Positions 1 through 6,293 are shown, numbered from the stretch's first letter. The stretch: DNA of 6,293 nucleotides from an uncultured Bacteroidales bacterium (GCA_937911235.1 CALDPN010000185.1:1-6293), one strand, 5' to 3'. The notes: generated by a model not told the origin, from the letters alone. Translations and numbers: made by a program.

Positions 1-2368
1 TGTTTTCCAAGTCTTCTACACTAGTACGGCTTTCCGGAGCATAACGCACCTTGATATCGTATTCATCACCGTCTTCTTTTAGGTATCCAGCTGTGTAACC
101 ATTGATACGGCTACGTACGTAAGTTGCTACAGTAGCAGAGTTTAGTCCGTGACGAGCAGCTTTTTCTTTGTCAACAACTACTTTAAGCTCTGGACGGTCT
201 TCGTCGCGACTCACAGTTACGTCACGTGCACCTTCTAGTTCTTTTACAGTTTGTTTAATTTGTTCTGCGAAAAGGTTGGTTGCATCGAAGTCGTAACCAT
301 ACACTTCTATATCAACAGTAGAAACACCACCGCCACCAAAGCCACCTGCAAGTTCACAACTATAGTCTAAGATTTGTGGATATTGTGCAAGTTCTTTACG
401 AATAACCTCAGCAATTTCAAATACAGAACGTTCACGTTCGTGTTTCTTGTTACAAACTACTGTCATTTGTAGTTTATAGTTTGAGGTTTTATTGATAAGA
501 GCAGAGAAACCAGCGTCGTCTGGTGAACCAGTTGTTGAAGATAGCATACGTACTTCAGGTACTAGTTGCATAATACGAGATTCTAATTGACGAGCAAGTG
601 CTGCAGTTTCTTCTACACGAGTAGAACGTTGCAACTCTACATTTACTGTCAAACGACCATTGTCGGTTTTTTGCATAAAGTCTGTACCTACAAAACCTAA
701 ATATGCAGGAACCAAAGAAGCAATAAAGAATACAAATACACACAACAAGGTCAATCCTTTGTGACGAAGACAAGCACCTAATGCTTTAGCATAAACAGCA
801 TCTACCTTGTCAAGCATTTTCACCACATATTTTTGATACCAACCTGCTTGTACTTCTTCTTCTATCAATTTACCATTTTCTACACGTACTTTCTTTGAAC
901 GAAGAAGTTTTGAAGAAAGCATTGGAGTAAGTGTAATAGCCACTACAGTAGATGTACATACCACGATGGTTACAATCCAACCAAGTTCTTTGAACATGAT
1001 ACCAGCAAAACCAGTAAGCATGGTTAGAGGTACGAACACGGCTACAATCACTAATGTAGTTGCAATAACTGATACCCACACCTCATTGGTAGCATAAATA
1101 GCAGCTTCACGAGGGTTTGAACCACGCTCAATGTGAGAAGTAATGTTTTCTAGTACCACAATAGCGTCGTCCACCACCATACCGATAGCAATGGTAAGCG
1201 AACAAAGTGAGATAATATTTAGCGAACTATCTACAAACAGTAGGTAGATAAATGCTACAATCAAGGCAATTGGAATAGTAGCACTAATGATAAAGGTAGC
1301 TCTCCAACGTCCAAGGAAGAACAATACCACAAGCACCACGAATAACAACGCATAAAGAATAGATTCAATAAGCGAGTCGATAGAGTTTTGAATATCTTCT
1401 GATGAGTCGTAAACCACGTCAATATTGATATCTGGAGGCAATTGAGCTTTCATTTGCTCCATTTTTTCGTTTAACTCACGACAAATTTGCACGGTATTGG
1501 CACCAGATTGTTTCATGATAACAAGACGCACACCATCACGACTATTGATTTTTTCGTCTAGTGTAAGGTCTTTGATAGTATCACGCACAGTAGCAAGGTC
1601 GCGCACATAGATTTGTTTTCCTTGAGGAGTAGTTGTTACTACAACATTCTCAATTTCAGCACTTTCTAGGTATTCACTACGTACTTGTACTTGATATTGT
1701 TCGTCAAGCATTTTCACGCTACCAGACGCCATGTTCAAGTTGTTTGCACTAATTGCGCTACCAACTAATTCTAGTGGAATATGATAAGCGTCTAGTTTTG
1801 CTTGGTCGATGTCTACATAAACATAACGTTCTGGTTGACCAGACATTGAGATATTACCTACCCCATCTACTTGGTTCAACAAAGGAATAACTTCGTCATC
1901 CAACAATTTTTCTAGACCAGCGTATGATTCATTTGCAGTAACAGCATATTGAATAATAGGCATAGAGCTAGAGCTAAACTTAAAGATGAATGGGTTTGAT
2001 GTTCCATCTGGTAAGTTGTCTTTCACAATGTCGATATATGAACGAACGTCGTTTACAGCCTCGTCCATATTTGTACCCCATTCTAACTCTAGAGTTACCA
2101 CAGAGATATTATCTTTTGAACGAGAAGTAATTTCTTTAAGTCCGTCTACAGAGTTCAAACTGTTTTCCAACACTTTAGTAATGTTGGTTTCCATTTCGGT
2201 TGCGTTTGCACCAGGATATGTACACATCACCATTACGTATGGTGGGTCCATTTCTGGCATTTGGTCAATTGGCAGTTTTATATATGAAAACGCACCAATG
2301 ATCATTACCGCTATAAAGATAAGTATAGTGGTAACGGGTTTATTAATGGCCGTCTTATAAATACTCAT
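1..2368 (-). CDS. RND-family efflux pump inner-membrane transporter (AcrB-like, HAE1 type), C-terminus cut by window edge
   Basis: Proton-driven inner-membrane pump that would export drugs or other amphiphilic compounds through the adaptor and channel encoded just upstream. I translated the frame by hand from the ATG at 2368 to base 1 and found no stop: 789 full codons of an expected ~1,020-1,050. The start reads MSIYKTAINKPVTTIL, a typical RND N-terminus followed by TM1 (about residues 10-30). A periplasmic porter domain follows, then TM2 (about 335-354) and TM3-TM6. The motif GMVVDDAIVVLEN carries Asp400-Asp401, equivalent to the proton-relay pair Asp407/Asp408 of E. coli AcrB. TM7 lies at about 539-558, and the window ends inside the second periplasmic loop, so TM8-TM12 are not seen. 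The start lies 9 nt after the adaptor stop, with only a weak purine stretch (GAGAG) before it. Substrates cannot be told from sequence. A heavy-metal (CusA-type) pump seems unlikely because the overall sequence reads as HAE1. Confidence 0.95.
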   Translation of the reverse strand, partial: MSIYKTAINKPVTTILIFIAVMIIGAFSYIKLPIDQMPEMDPPYVMVMCTYPGANATEMETNITKVLENSLNSVDGLKEITSRSKDNISVVTLELEWGTNMDEAVNDVRSYIDIVKDNLPDGTSNPFIFKFSSSSMPIIQYAVTANESYAGLEKLLDDEVIPLLNQVDGVGNISMSGQPERYVYVDIDQAKLDAYHIPLELVGSAISANNLNMASGSVKMLDEQYQVQVRSEYLESAEIENVVVTTTPQGKQIYVRDLATVRDTIKDLTLDEKINSRDGVRLVIMKQSGANTVQICRELNEKMEQMKAQLPPDINIDVVYDSSEDIQNSIDSLIESILYALLFVVLVVLFFLGRWRATFIISATIPIALIVAFIYLLFVDSSLNIISLCSLTIAIGMVVDDAIVVLENITSHIERGSNPREAAIYATNEVWVSVIATTLVIVAVFVPLTMLTGFAGIMFKELGWIVTIVVCTSTVVAITLTPMLSSKLLRSKKVRVENGKLIEEEVQAGWYQKYVVKMLDKVDAVYAKALGACLRHKGLTLLCVFVFFIASLVPAYLGFVGTDFMQKTDNGRLTVNVELQRSTRVEETAALARQLESRIMQLVPEVRMLSSTTGSPDDAGFSALINKTSNYKLQMTVVCNKKHERERSVFEIAEVIRKELAQYPQILDYSCELAGGFGGGGVSTVDIEVYGYDFDATNLFAEQIKQTVKELEGARDVTVSRDEDRPELKVVVDKEKAARHGLNSATVATYVRSRINGYTAGYLKEDGDEYDIKVRYAPESRTSVEDLEN

Positions 2369-2377
2369 AACTCTCTA

Positions 2378-3418
2378 TTATTTAACGATTTCTAATTTTA
2401 CACCATCAACAAGACGACCTTGACCTACAACTACTAGTTCGTCGCCTTCTTTTAATTCTTCAGAAATGATTTCAATATCACGGTCGTAGCGTTTGCCAAG
2501 TTCTACTTTCACGCGTTTTGCTACACCATTATTGTTTACGAATACATAACGTTCGTTAGAACCAATAAGTTTCAATACTGATTGGTAAGGCACTAACAGA
2601 CCTTTTACTTTTCCTACAGGAACAGAAGTTGATACATACATACCTGGACGTAATGTTTCAGATGCATTTGGAATAACAACTTTCACTGTAAATGTGTGAG
2701 AAGCAGGGTCTATAGTAGGATAAACCATTTCCACTGTAGCATTGAAAGTTTTTCCTGGATAAATGTCTGAAGCAATAGATAATTTCATTCCATTTTTAAA
2801 TTGTGGGAAATACGCTTCTTGAACATTAATGTATGCTTTCAACTTATTGATTTGTGTAAGTTGAAGAATTGGTTGGCCTGCACACAACTCACCTGGCTCA
2901 AAGTTACGAGCAGAAATAACACCAGCAAAATCTGCACGAACAAAGGTATTTTTTTCGTAAAGAGCAAGTTGTTCTTTTAGTTGCTCATATTGAGTTTTGG
3001 TTTGGTCGTAAATTTGTTGAGAAATGCTACCAGCAGCTTTTAAAGCTTCCATACGACCCATTTCTACACCTAAGTTTGCATATTGCAATTTGGTTGTAGT
3101 GTATTGAGTTGGGTCCATTTTCACAAGTACTTGACCTTTAGACACTTTATCACCAACATCTACAAGGATGTCATTGATAATACCACTTACAGAAGAAGAA
3201 ATCTTCATATTGTCATAACCTTCTAGTGTGGTTGGTAAAACAACTTCACGTTCAATTACTGTAGAAGTTAATTTCATTACTTGAACTTTTTCTACCTTTT
3301 CTACTTCTTGAACGGTAGTTTGTTCTTCTGAACATGCAGCTAACGTTAACATTAACGCTATAGCTGAAAAACCTGTTAAAATCTTGTTCATATAATTATT
3401 ATTTATTGTTTTATTCAT
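2378..3418 (-). CDS. RND efflux periplasmic adaptor (membrane fusion protein, HlyD/AcrA family), lipoprotein
   Basis: Periplasmic adaptor linking the RND pump to the outer-membrane channel. It is 346 aa from the first ATG. The N-terminus has a lipoprotein signal with lipobox LAAC (Cys29), so the mature protein should be lipid-anchored. The lipoyl half-motifs lie at about 72-103 (SGIINDILVDVGDKVSKGQ) and 160-190 (ADFAGVISARNFEPGE). They flank a short alpha-hairpin of about 55 residues, shorter than in AcrA. A beta-barrel domain (about 192-268, with LRPGMYV) and a membrane-proximal domain (about 270-346, ending VVGQGRLVDGVKLEIVK) follow. Two starts are possible: ATG at 3418, or ATG at 3391, which would give a more usual 20-residue signal peptide (MNKILTGFSAIALMLTLAAC). 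Both begin ATGAATAAA and neither has a Shine-Dalgarno. The gene lies 25 nt after the channel gene and 9 nt before the pump gene. Confidence 0.93.
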   Translation of the reverse strand: MNKTINNNYMNKILTGFSAIALMLTLAACSEEQTTVQEVEKVEKVQVMKLTSTVIEREVVLPTTLEGYDNMKISSSVSGIINDILVDVGDKVSKGQVLVKMDPTQYTTTKLQYANLGVEMGRMEALKAAGSISQQIYDQTKTQYEQLKEQLALYEKNTFVRADFAGVISARNFEPGELCAGQPILQLTQINKLKAYINVQEAYFPQFKNGMKLSIASDIYPGKTFNATVEMVYPTIDPASHTFTVKVVIPNASETLRPGMYVSTSVPVGKVKGLLVPYQSVLKLIGSNERYVFVNNNGVAKRVKVELGKRYDRDIEIISEELKEGDELVVVGQGRLVDGVKLEIVK

Positions 3419-3443
3419 TTAACTGATATTACTCGCATTATTA

Positions 3444-4739
3444 TTATTTATTAAGCAAGTTTTTAAGATTGATATGAGCATTAACCATAGAAGTTAAAGC
3501 TTGAATATAATTTTGTTGAGCAGTAATTAGGTTTGTACTTGTGTTTGTAACATCAAGTGATGAAGCATAACCATACTCAAATTTCTTAGACATGTTTTCG
3601 AACACACGTTGAGTAACTTCAATATTGCGTTTTTGGATTTGATAGTTGTCGTATGCAGATACCAAATCGTAACGATATTGACGGTCTGATACTCTCAATT
3701 GGTCTTCTGTGTCTGCTAATGTGTTTTGAGCTGCTTGATAAGCAAGTTTCTTTTCTGTAACACCTGCAGCACGCACACCGCTAGACCAAATTGGCACACT
3801 CACTGTTACACCTACTGTATTTGGAGGGGTCATATTCATACCTTCTGCTTCACCGAAATATGTTTTTGCATTATATTGATAGAAACCAGTGATAGAAGGA
3901 ACATATTCCATAGCTTTTAATGTAACTTGCTTTTTAGCAAGTTCTGCTTGTTGTTTTGATAATGCATAGTCGTAGTTTTCTTCTAAAACCAATTCTGAAG
4001 ATAATAACTTCATTGCTTCATCTACATTAAGAATATCGTCTAGTTTGTTGCTTAAAACAACTTCTGTACTAGCATCTACACCTAATAATAATTGTAATGA
4101 ACTTTTTAGTACTTCGATAGTACGGTCTGTAGTATTAATTGCACTCTCCATAGAAGCCACTTGTACAGAAAGTTGGTCAGCATCTATTTGTTCCGCAGAA
4201 CCTACTTTAACTGCATTTTCAGTCATTTCGTATAGAGTTTCTAAGTTCACCATATTTTTACGTAGCAACTCTACTGTTTCTTGTGTAGCAAGGATATTTA
4301 CATAAACATTGGTTACATTTGCCTCTATTGCTTGAATTGTTTTGGCTTTAGCCACATCTTGCATATCTTTTGCAAGGTCTGAGATAAGTGAACCTACAAT
4401 TTGTTGACCACTAATAGTCATTGATGCTTGAATACCTAGAGTTCCTGTTGGATTCATAGGAATAGGCATACCTGCCATTTTCATTTCATAGCCACACATA
4501 TTGGTATAATCTAAAGAACCAGATACTTGAGGTAGCATAGATGCAATTGCTTGCCAACGTGCAGCTTCTGCTTGTTTCACACTTAGTCCTGCATTTTGAA
4601 CAGTTCTGTTGTGTTCCACCGCATATTGCTTTGCTTCGTCTAGAGTCACCACTAATGAGGAATCTTTAGAAACCGCTTCTTGAGCCATCATAGATGCGCA
4701 AGATAAAAGGGTAATTAAACTAATAATTAATCTTTTCAT
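3444..4739 (-). CDS. TolC-family outer-membrane efflux channel
   Basis: Trimeric outer-membrane channel through which the RND pump expels substrates. It is 431 aa, a normal length for the family. The signal peptide MKRLIISLITLLSCASMMA probably cleaves after Ala19, before QEAVSKD. Cys14 (LLSC) is a poor lipobox, so acylation is possible but less likely. Two repeated outer-membrane efflux domains (about 30-220 and 235-431) are rich in long Ala/Gln/Glu helices. The first opens with VTLDEAKQYAVEHNRTVQNAGL; the C-terminal half has the typical SLDVTNTSTNLITAQQNYIQA helix and ends INLKNLLNK. The start follows the tetR stop by 17 nt of almost pure A/T with no Shine-Dalgarno, as is normal in Bacteroidetes. 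Placing the channel gene before adaptor and pump is common in Bacteroidetes efflux operons, and all the parts of a working pump are present. Confidence 0.93.
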   Translation of the reverse strand: MKRLIISLITLLSCASMMAQEAVSKDSSLVVTLDEAKQYAVEHNRTVQNAGLSVKQAEAARWQAIASMLPQVSGSLDYTNMCGYEMKMAGMPIPMNPTGTLGIQASMTISGQQIVGSLISDLAKDMQDVAKAKTIQAIEANVTNVYVNILATQETVELLRKNMVNLETLYEMTENAVKVGSAEQIDADQLSVQVASMESAINTTDRTIEVLKSSLQLLLGVDASTEVVLSNKLDDILNVDEAMKLLSSELVLEENYDYALSKQQAELAKKQVTLKAMEYVPSITGFYQYNAKTYFGEAEGMNMTPPNTVGVTVSVPIWSSGVRAAGVTEKKLAYQAAQNTLADTEDQLRVSDRQYRYDLVSAYDNYQIQKRNIEVTQRVFENMSKKFEYGYASSLDVTNTSTNLITAQQNYIQALTSMVNAHINLKNLLNK

Positions 4740-4756
4740 ACTTTATTATAATATAT

Positions 4757-5380
4757 TTATTTTTTTACAGCGTTTGTATAATTGTTTAAATAATATTCAA
4801 GTCCCTTTTCGCTACATACTGCCCTCACCCATAAATCTAAAAGGAAAAGAACATAATTGACATGTTCGTGTTTAGGAAGTTGAAGCAATCTATTTATGGC
4901 TTGATTGTTCATTTCAAGAGAAAATGAAATAAGATATTCTTTATCCATATCATCTCTAAACAATCCTTGCTCTATTCCCTTATCCAATAATAATGTTAAT
5001 ACAGTGTGAACTTTTTCAAATTCTTTTTTATCTCTCGCCTGGCGTATATTTGGATAATATTTAAGCAAATCGTACATGAATACCTCATACTTTTTATGAT
5101 GCTCACGTACAGCCATTGATGGACGTTTAAGCCATAAGTCTATAACATTATCACACGCCTCTATCTCCTCTTTAATATCAAATCTACGTGGTGTTTTTTC
5201 TGATATTGAGTTATAAACAACCTCGATAAGTGCCTCTTTGTTTTCAAACTCGGTATAAAAAGTCTTCTTTGATATATGCAGTTCGTTGCATATATCATCT
5301 ACCTTGATAGACTTAATTCCATACTTTGTGAAAAGTCCTTCAGCCGTTTTTAATATCGATTTACGTAAATTTATATCCAT
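4757..5380 (-). CDS. TetR/AcrR-family transcriptional regulator, probably controlling the downstream efflux operon
   Basis: 207-aa one-component regulator, the usual TetR size. The N-terminal DNA-binding domain covers about residues 1-50: LRKSILKTAEGLFTKYGIK, then the helix-turn-helix at about 27-46 (VDDICNELHISKKTFYTEF), closed by the signature ENKEALI. The remaining ~155 residues are the helical ligand-binding and dimerization domain, whose ligand cannot be predicted. The ATG lies about 25 nt after the inferred transcription start and has no Shine-Dalgarno. As the first gene of the operon it should regulate its own expression with that of the pump, most likely as a repressor released by a pump substrate. 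The role as local regulator is inferred from position; the family call is seen in the sequence. Candidate operators lie in the upstream gap. Confidence 0.93.
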   Translation of the reverse strand: MDINLRKSILKTAEGLFTKYGIKSIKVDDICNELHISKKTFYTEFENKEALIEVVYNSISEKTPRRFDIKEEIEACDNVIDLWLKRPSMAVREHHKKYEVFMYDLLKYYPNIRQARDKKEFEKVHTVLTLLLDKGIEQGLFRDDMDKEYLISFSLEMNNQAINRLLQLPKHEHVNYVLFLLDLWVRAVCSEKGLEYYLNNYTNAVKK

Positions 5381-5411
5381 GTGTAGGCATTAACAGCCAC
5401 AATAACGAGTG

Positions 5412-5419
5412 CAAAGATA
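5412..5419 (-). promoter_or_regulatory. Bacteroidetes-type -7 promoter element for the tetR-efflux operon
   Basis: On the minus strand this reads TATCTTTG, a full match to the Bacteroidetes sigma-ABfr -7 consensus TAnnTTTG. It predicts transcription starting near 5404-5407 and a leader of about 25 nt before the tetR ATG. I see no good -33 TTTG/TTG at the expected distance; that spot holds an AT-rich stretch with a short AGCGCT palindrome (5437-5442), which could be a protein-binding site. The -7 match is direct, its use is inferred. Confidence 0.6.
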
Positions 5420-5460
5420 CATTCTATTTTGATTTTAGCGCTTTTTGATATGTTAAATTT

Positions 5461-5487
5461 TACGTTAATAAATATTTAATTTACGTA
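5461..5487. promoter_or_regulatory. imperfect 27-bp inverted repeat, candidate operator upstream of the tetR promoter
   Basis: Arms TACGTTAAT (5461-5469) and ATTTACGTA (5479-5487) are inverted copies with one mismatch in nine, around a 9-nt AT-rich centre. It lies roughly 55-80 bp upstream of the predicted transcription start. Its length fits a TetR-dimer site, but AT-rich DNA makes chance palindromes likely. No binding evidence is available. Confidence 0.3.
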
Positions 5488-5513
5488 TCTCTTTGATTAT
5501 CAACACCTTTTAT

Positions 5514-5540
5514 GGAAACTTTTTTACACAAAAAGTTTCC
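5514..5540. promoter_or_regulatory. perfect 11-bp inverted repeat (27 bp in all), candidate TetR operator
   Basis: Arms GGAAACTTTTT (5514-5524) and AAAAAGTTTCC (5530-5540) are perfectly complementary around a 5-nt centre. The GC-tipped outer ends make this less likely to be chance than the AT-rich palindrome at 5461. It lies in the only non-coding gap before the operon, where an autoregulating TetR protein should bind, but about 120 bp upstream of the -7 element, which is far for simple repression. As RNA it would form a hairpin, so it could also be a leftover or secondary terminator; it lacks a strong GC stem and a separate U-tract. Confidence 0.45.
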
Positions 5541-5543
5541 GAG

Positions 5544-5561
5544 TGTTACAAAAATGTTACA
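5544..5561. repeat. direct repeat of TGTTACA, 11-bp period
   Basis: Two identical heptamers TGTTACA (5544-5550 and 5555-5561) are separated by AAAA, so they recur after 11 bp, about one helical turn. This spacing would put both copies on the same DNA face. The repeat directly abuts the strong palindrome on one side and the GAGTTAG repeat on the other. Function unknown. Confidence 0.5.
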
Positions 5562-5580
5562 GAGTTAGGAGTTAGGAGTT
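5562..5580. repeat. short tandem repeat of GAGTTAG, about 2.7 copies
   Basis: The heptamer GAGTTAG occurs twice in tandem, followed by a partial GAGTT, filling 5562-5580. It is non-coding and sits between the terminator and the palindrome region. It could be a slippage-prone microsatellite; no function is visible. Confidence 0.6.
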
Positions 5581-5587
5581 ATATATA

Positions 5588-5623
5588 AAAAAATAGAGCA
5601 AACTAATGTTTGCCCTATTTTTT
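5588..5623 (-). terminator. intrinsic terminator downstream of the methylmalonyl-CoA mutase end
   Basis: Arms 5588-5603 and 5608-5623 form a 16-bp stem around a 4-nt loop, with core GCAAAC/GTTTGC and outer A/T runs. One position is an A-C mismatch in plus-strand RNA (5597/5614) but becomes a G-U pair in minus-strand RNA, where the stem is fully paired and runs into seven U's. This favours use by the minus-strand gene ending at 5642, 18 bp away. It should insulate that gene from the efflux operon. Confidence 0.85.
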
Positions 5624-5641
5624 GTTATTATTCTTATAGAG

Positions 5642-5900
5642 TTATTCACTCATTAGAATATCAAGAATTTGGCTTGCAGACTTAGCCACAGAAGAACCAG
5701 GACCAAAGATTGCAGCCACACCTGCTTTGTATAAGAAGTCATAGTCTTGAGCTGGGATAACACCACCTGCGATAACTACGATATCTTCACGGCCAAGTTT
5801 CTTAAGTTCTTCGATAACTTGAGGAACTAGAGTTTTGTGACCTGCAGCAAGTGAAGAAACACCTAATACGTGTACGTCGTTTTCTACGGCTTGTTTTTCA
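5642..5900 (-). other. C-terminal fragment of methylmalonyl-CoA mutase large subunit (B12-binding domain), likely native to the contig
   Basis: Covers roughly residues 122-207 of the chimeric frame. QAVENDVHVLGVSSLAAGHK, then the GREDIVVIAGGVIPAQDYDF and AIFGPG segments, are hallmarks of the cobalamin-binding domain of methylmalonyl-CoA mutase, which interconverts succinyl-CoA and methylmalonyl-CoA in propionate metabolism. The SxL and GG nucleotide-loop motifs are present; the upstream DxHxxG histidine motif is not. Codon use (CGT, GTA, TCT, GAC/AAC) resembles the efflux genes, and the natural stop is followed by the terminator. I infer that the resident genome carries an intact mutase gene here. 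The right boundary is approximate. Confidence 0.88.
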
Positions 5901-6265
5901 GCTTCAGCTTTTTGTTTTTCCATAGCTGCATCAAATGCTTTGGTATCAACTTCAATATTTCTTGATTTCAAGGCATCTTGTGTCAAATCCAGAGGGAATC
6001 CATATGTATCATACAGCCTAAAAGCGGTTTCTCCATCAAATACATCTACCTCTACAGTTCTTGTTAATACATCTGTGTAACTATAAGTTACGTTTCTATC
6101 GTTTTCTTCATATCTTACTACGAATAGATTTGGATATGCTTTTTCTATTGTGGCTTCTTTTTCAAAAACTCTACTTCTTCCAAGTGAACCTTTTACTATT
6201 ATCTTTTGACCTACTTTTTCAAAAATGTCAGTTTTTAAACTTGCTATATCTGATTTGCAAATCAT
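5642..6265 (-). CDS. three-part chimeric ORF: Veg + alanyl-tRNA synthetase fragment + methylmalonyl-CoA mutase C-terminus (probable assembly chimera)
   Basis: An open frame of 207 codons that matches no single family. Residues 1 to about 75 resemble Veg of Firmicutes; about 77-121 are an internal piece of alanyl-tRNA synthetase containing LYDTYGFPLDLT; about 122-207 are the end of the cobalamin-binding domain of methylmalonyl-CoA mutase. None of the three has a functional link to the others. The synthetase piece lacks the active site, and the mutase piece lacks the DxHxxG cobalt-ligand motif and the catalytic barrel, so only the Veg part could fold as a whole protein. The start has a strong Shine-Dalgarno, unlike every other gene here. 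The most likely explanation is a metagenomic misassembly joining reads of different organisms; a real rearranged gene cannot be excluded. Do not annotate it as an active mutase or synthetase. Confidence 0.85.
   Translation of the reverse strand: MICKSDIASLKTDIFEKVGQKIIVKGSLGRSRVFEKEATIEKAYPNLFVVRYEENDRNVTYSYTDVLTRTVEVDVFDGETAFRLYDTYGFPLDLTQDALKSRNIEVDTKAFDAAMEKQKAEAEKQAVENDVHVLGVSSLAAGHKTLVPQVIEELKKLGREDIVVIAGGVIPAQDYDFLYKAGVAAIFGPGSSVAKSASQILDILMSE
5901..6037 (-). other. alaS: internal fragment of alanyl-tRNA synthetase (alaS), proteobacterial type
   Basis: Roughly residues 77-121 of the chimeric frame. GETAFRLYDTYGFPLDLTQ followed by DALKSRNIEVDTKAFDAAMEKQKAEA matches the conserved middle region of bacterial AlaRS, around residue 400 of the E. 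coli enzyme. FDAAMEKQKAEA reads more like proteobacterial, perhaps alphaproteobacterial, AlaRS than Bacteroidetes AlaRS; that placement is from memory and is an inference. At about 45 residues of a ~880-residue enzyme it cannot function. Both boundaries are approximate. Confidence 0.8.
6038..6265 (-). other. veg: Veg-like protein (Firmicutes biofilm-associated small protein family), near complete, fused at its C-terminus
   Basis: Residues 1 to about 75 match the Veg family (DUF1021), small proteins of about 80-90 aa typical of Firmicutes and linked to biofilm formation in Bacillus subtilis. Visible family features are DIASLKTDIFEKVGQKI, the basic GSLGRSRVFEKEATIEKAYP segment, LFVVRYEE and VTYSYTDVLTRTVEV. 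Almost the whole family length is present, with its own start and ribosome binding site. Veg is not expected in Bacteroidetes, so this piece is probably from a clostridial organism. Confidence 0.78.
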
Positions 6266-6267
6266 TT

Positions 6268-6279
6268 GATCACCTACTT
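6268..6279 (-). promoter_or_regulatory. strong Shine-Dalgarno sequence before the Veg-like start
   Basis: On the minus strand this reads AAGTAGGTGATC, matching 11 of 12 positions of AAGGAGGTGATC, the complement of the 16S rRNA 3' end. The GTAGG core ends 7 nt before the ATG at 6265, ideal spacing. It fixes the start codon and is typical of Firmicutes; none of the four efflux-locus genes has anything similar. Confidence 0.85.
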
Positions 6280-6293
6280 CGCTTAATATGGGC

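Noticed and set aside
555..1079. Two minus-strand open frames (555-773 and 870-1079) rich in Cys, Ser and Tyr
   Set aside because: They are out of frame within the RND gene, which is continuously open with recognisable transmembrane segments; their composition is not protein-like.
1986..2360. 124-codon plus-strand open frame
   Set aside because: It lies wholly antisense to the RND pump gene, has no family resemblance, and is a by-product of the codon use on the other strand.
3726..4305. Two plus-strand open frames (3726-3920 and 4045-4305)
   Set aside because: Both are antisense to the TolC-like gene and show no motif or ribosome binding signal.
5381..5641. CRISPR array, tRNA or riboswitch in the intergenic gap
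   Set aside because: Repeats are only 7 bp without spacers, no cloverleaf is seen, and the hairpins are fully explained as terminator or operator-like palindromes.
5642..6265. A new multifunctional B12-dependent enzyme or regulator
   Set aside because: The cobalt-ligand motif and catalytic domains are absent, and the pieces look foreign to one another, so chimeric assembly is more likely than a new function.

Overview
The window looks like a low-GC Bacteroidetes (probably Bacteroidales) contig. Four lines of evidence point this way: the family-level look of the efflux proteins, the gene order tetR-tolC-fusion protein-RND, the absence of Shine-Dalgarno sequences before these genes, and a perfect Bacteroidetes-type -7 promoter element (TAnnTTTG form) before the first gene. 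All coding sequence is on the minus strand.

Main locus, read right to left: a TetR-family regulator (5380-4757), a TolC-like outer-membrane channel (4739-3444), a lipoprotein periplasmic adaptor (3418-2378) and an AcrB-like RND pump (2368 to the left edge, C-terminus missing). Gaps are 17, 25 and 9 nt, so this is probably one operon. It would encode a complete tripartite efflux pump plus its own regulator. The RND gene is the largest in the window; it has no stop codon here because the window cuts it at base 1.

The 261-bp intergenic region (5381-5641) holds the presumed operon promoter, two 27-bp inverted repeats that are operator candidates, two short direct repeats, and a strong terminator that best serves the upstream gene.

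The right end (5642-6265) is the oddest part. A single 207-codon ORF joins three unrelated protein pieces in frame: an almost complete Veg protein of Firmicutes type with a strong Firmicutes-like ribosome binding site, about 45 residues from the middle of a proteobacterial-type alanyl-tRNA synthetase, and the last ~85 residues of methylmalonyl-CoA mutase without its cobalt-binding motif. The mutase piece matches the contig in codon use and leads naturally into the terminator. The other two pieces look foreign. I read this as a probable metagenomic assembly chimera at a contig end, not a new fusion protein. I did not find a convincing new biological system; the efflux operon is a standard type.
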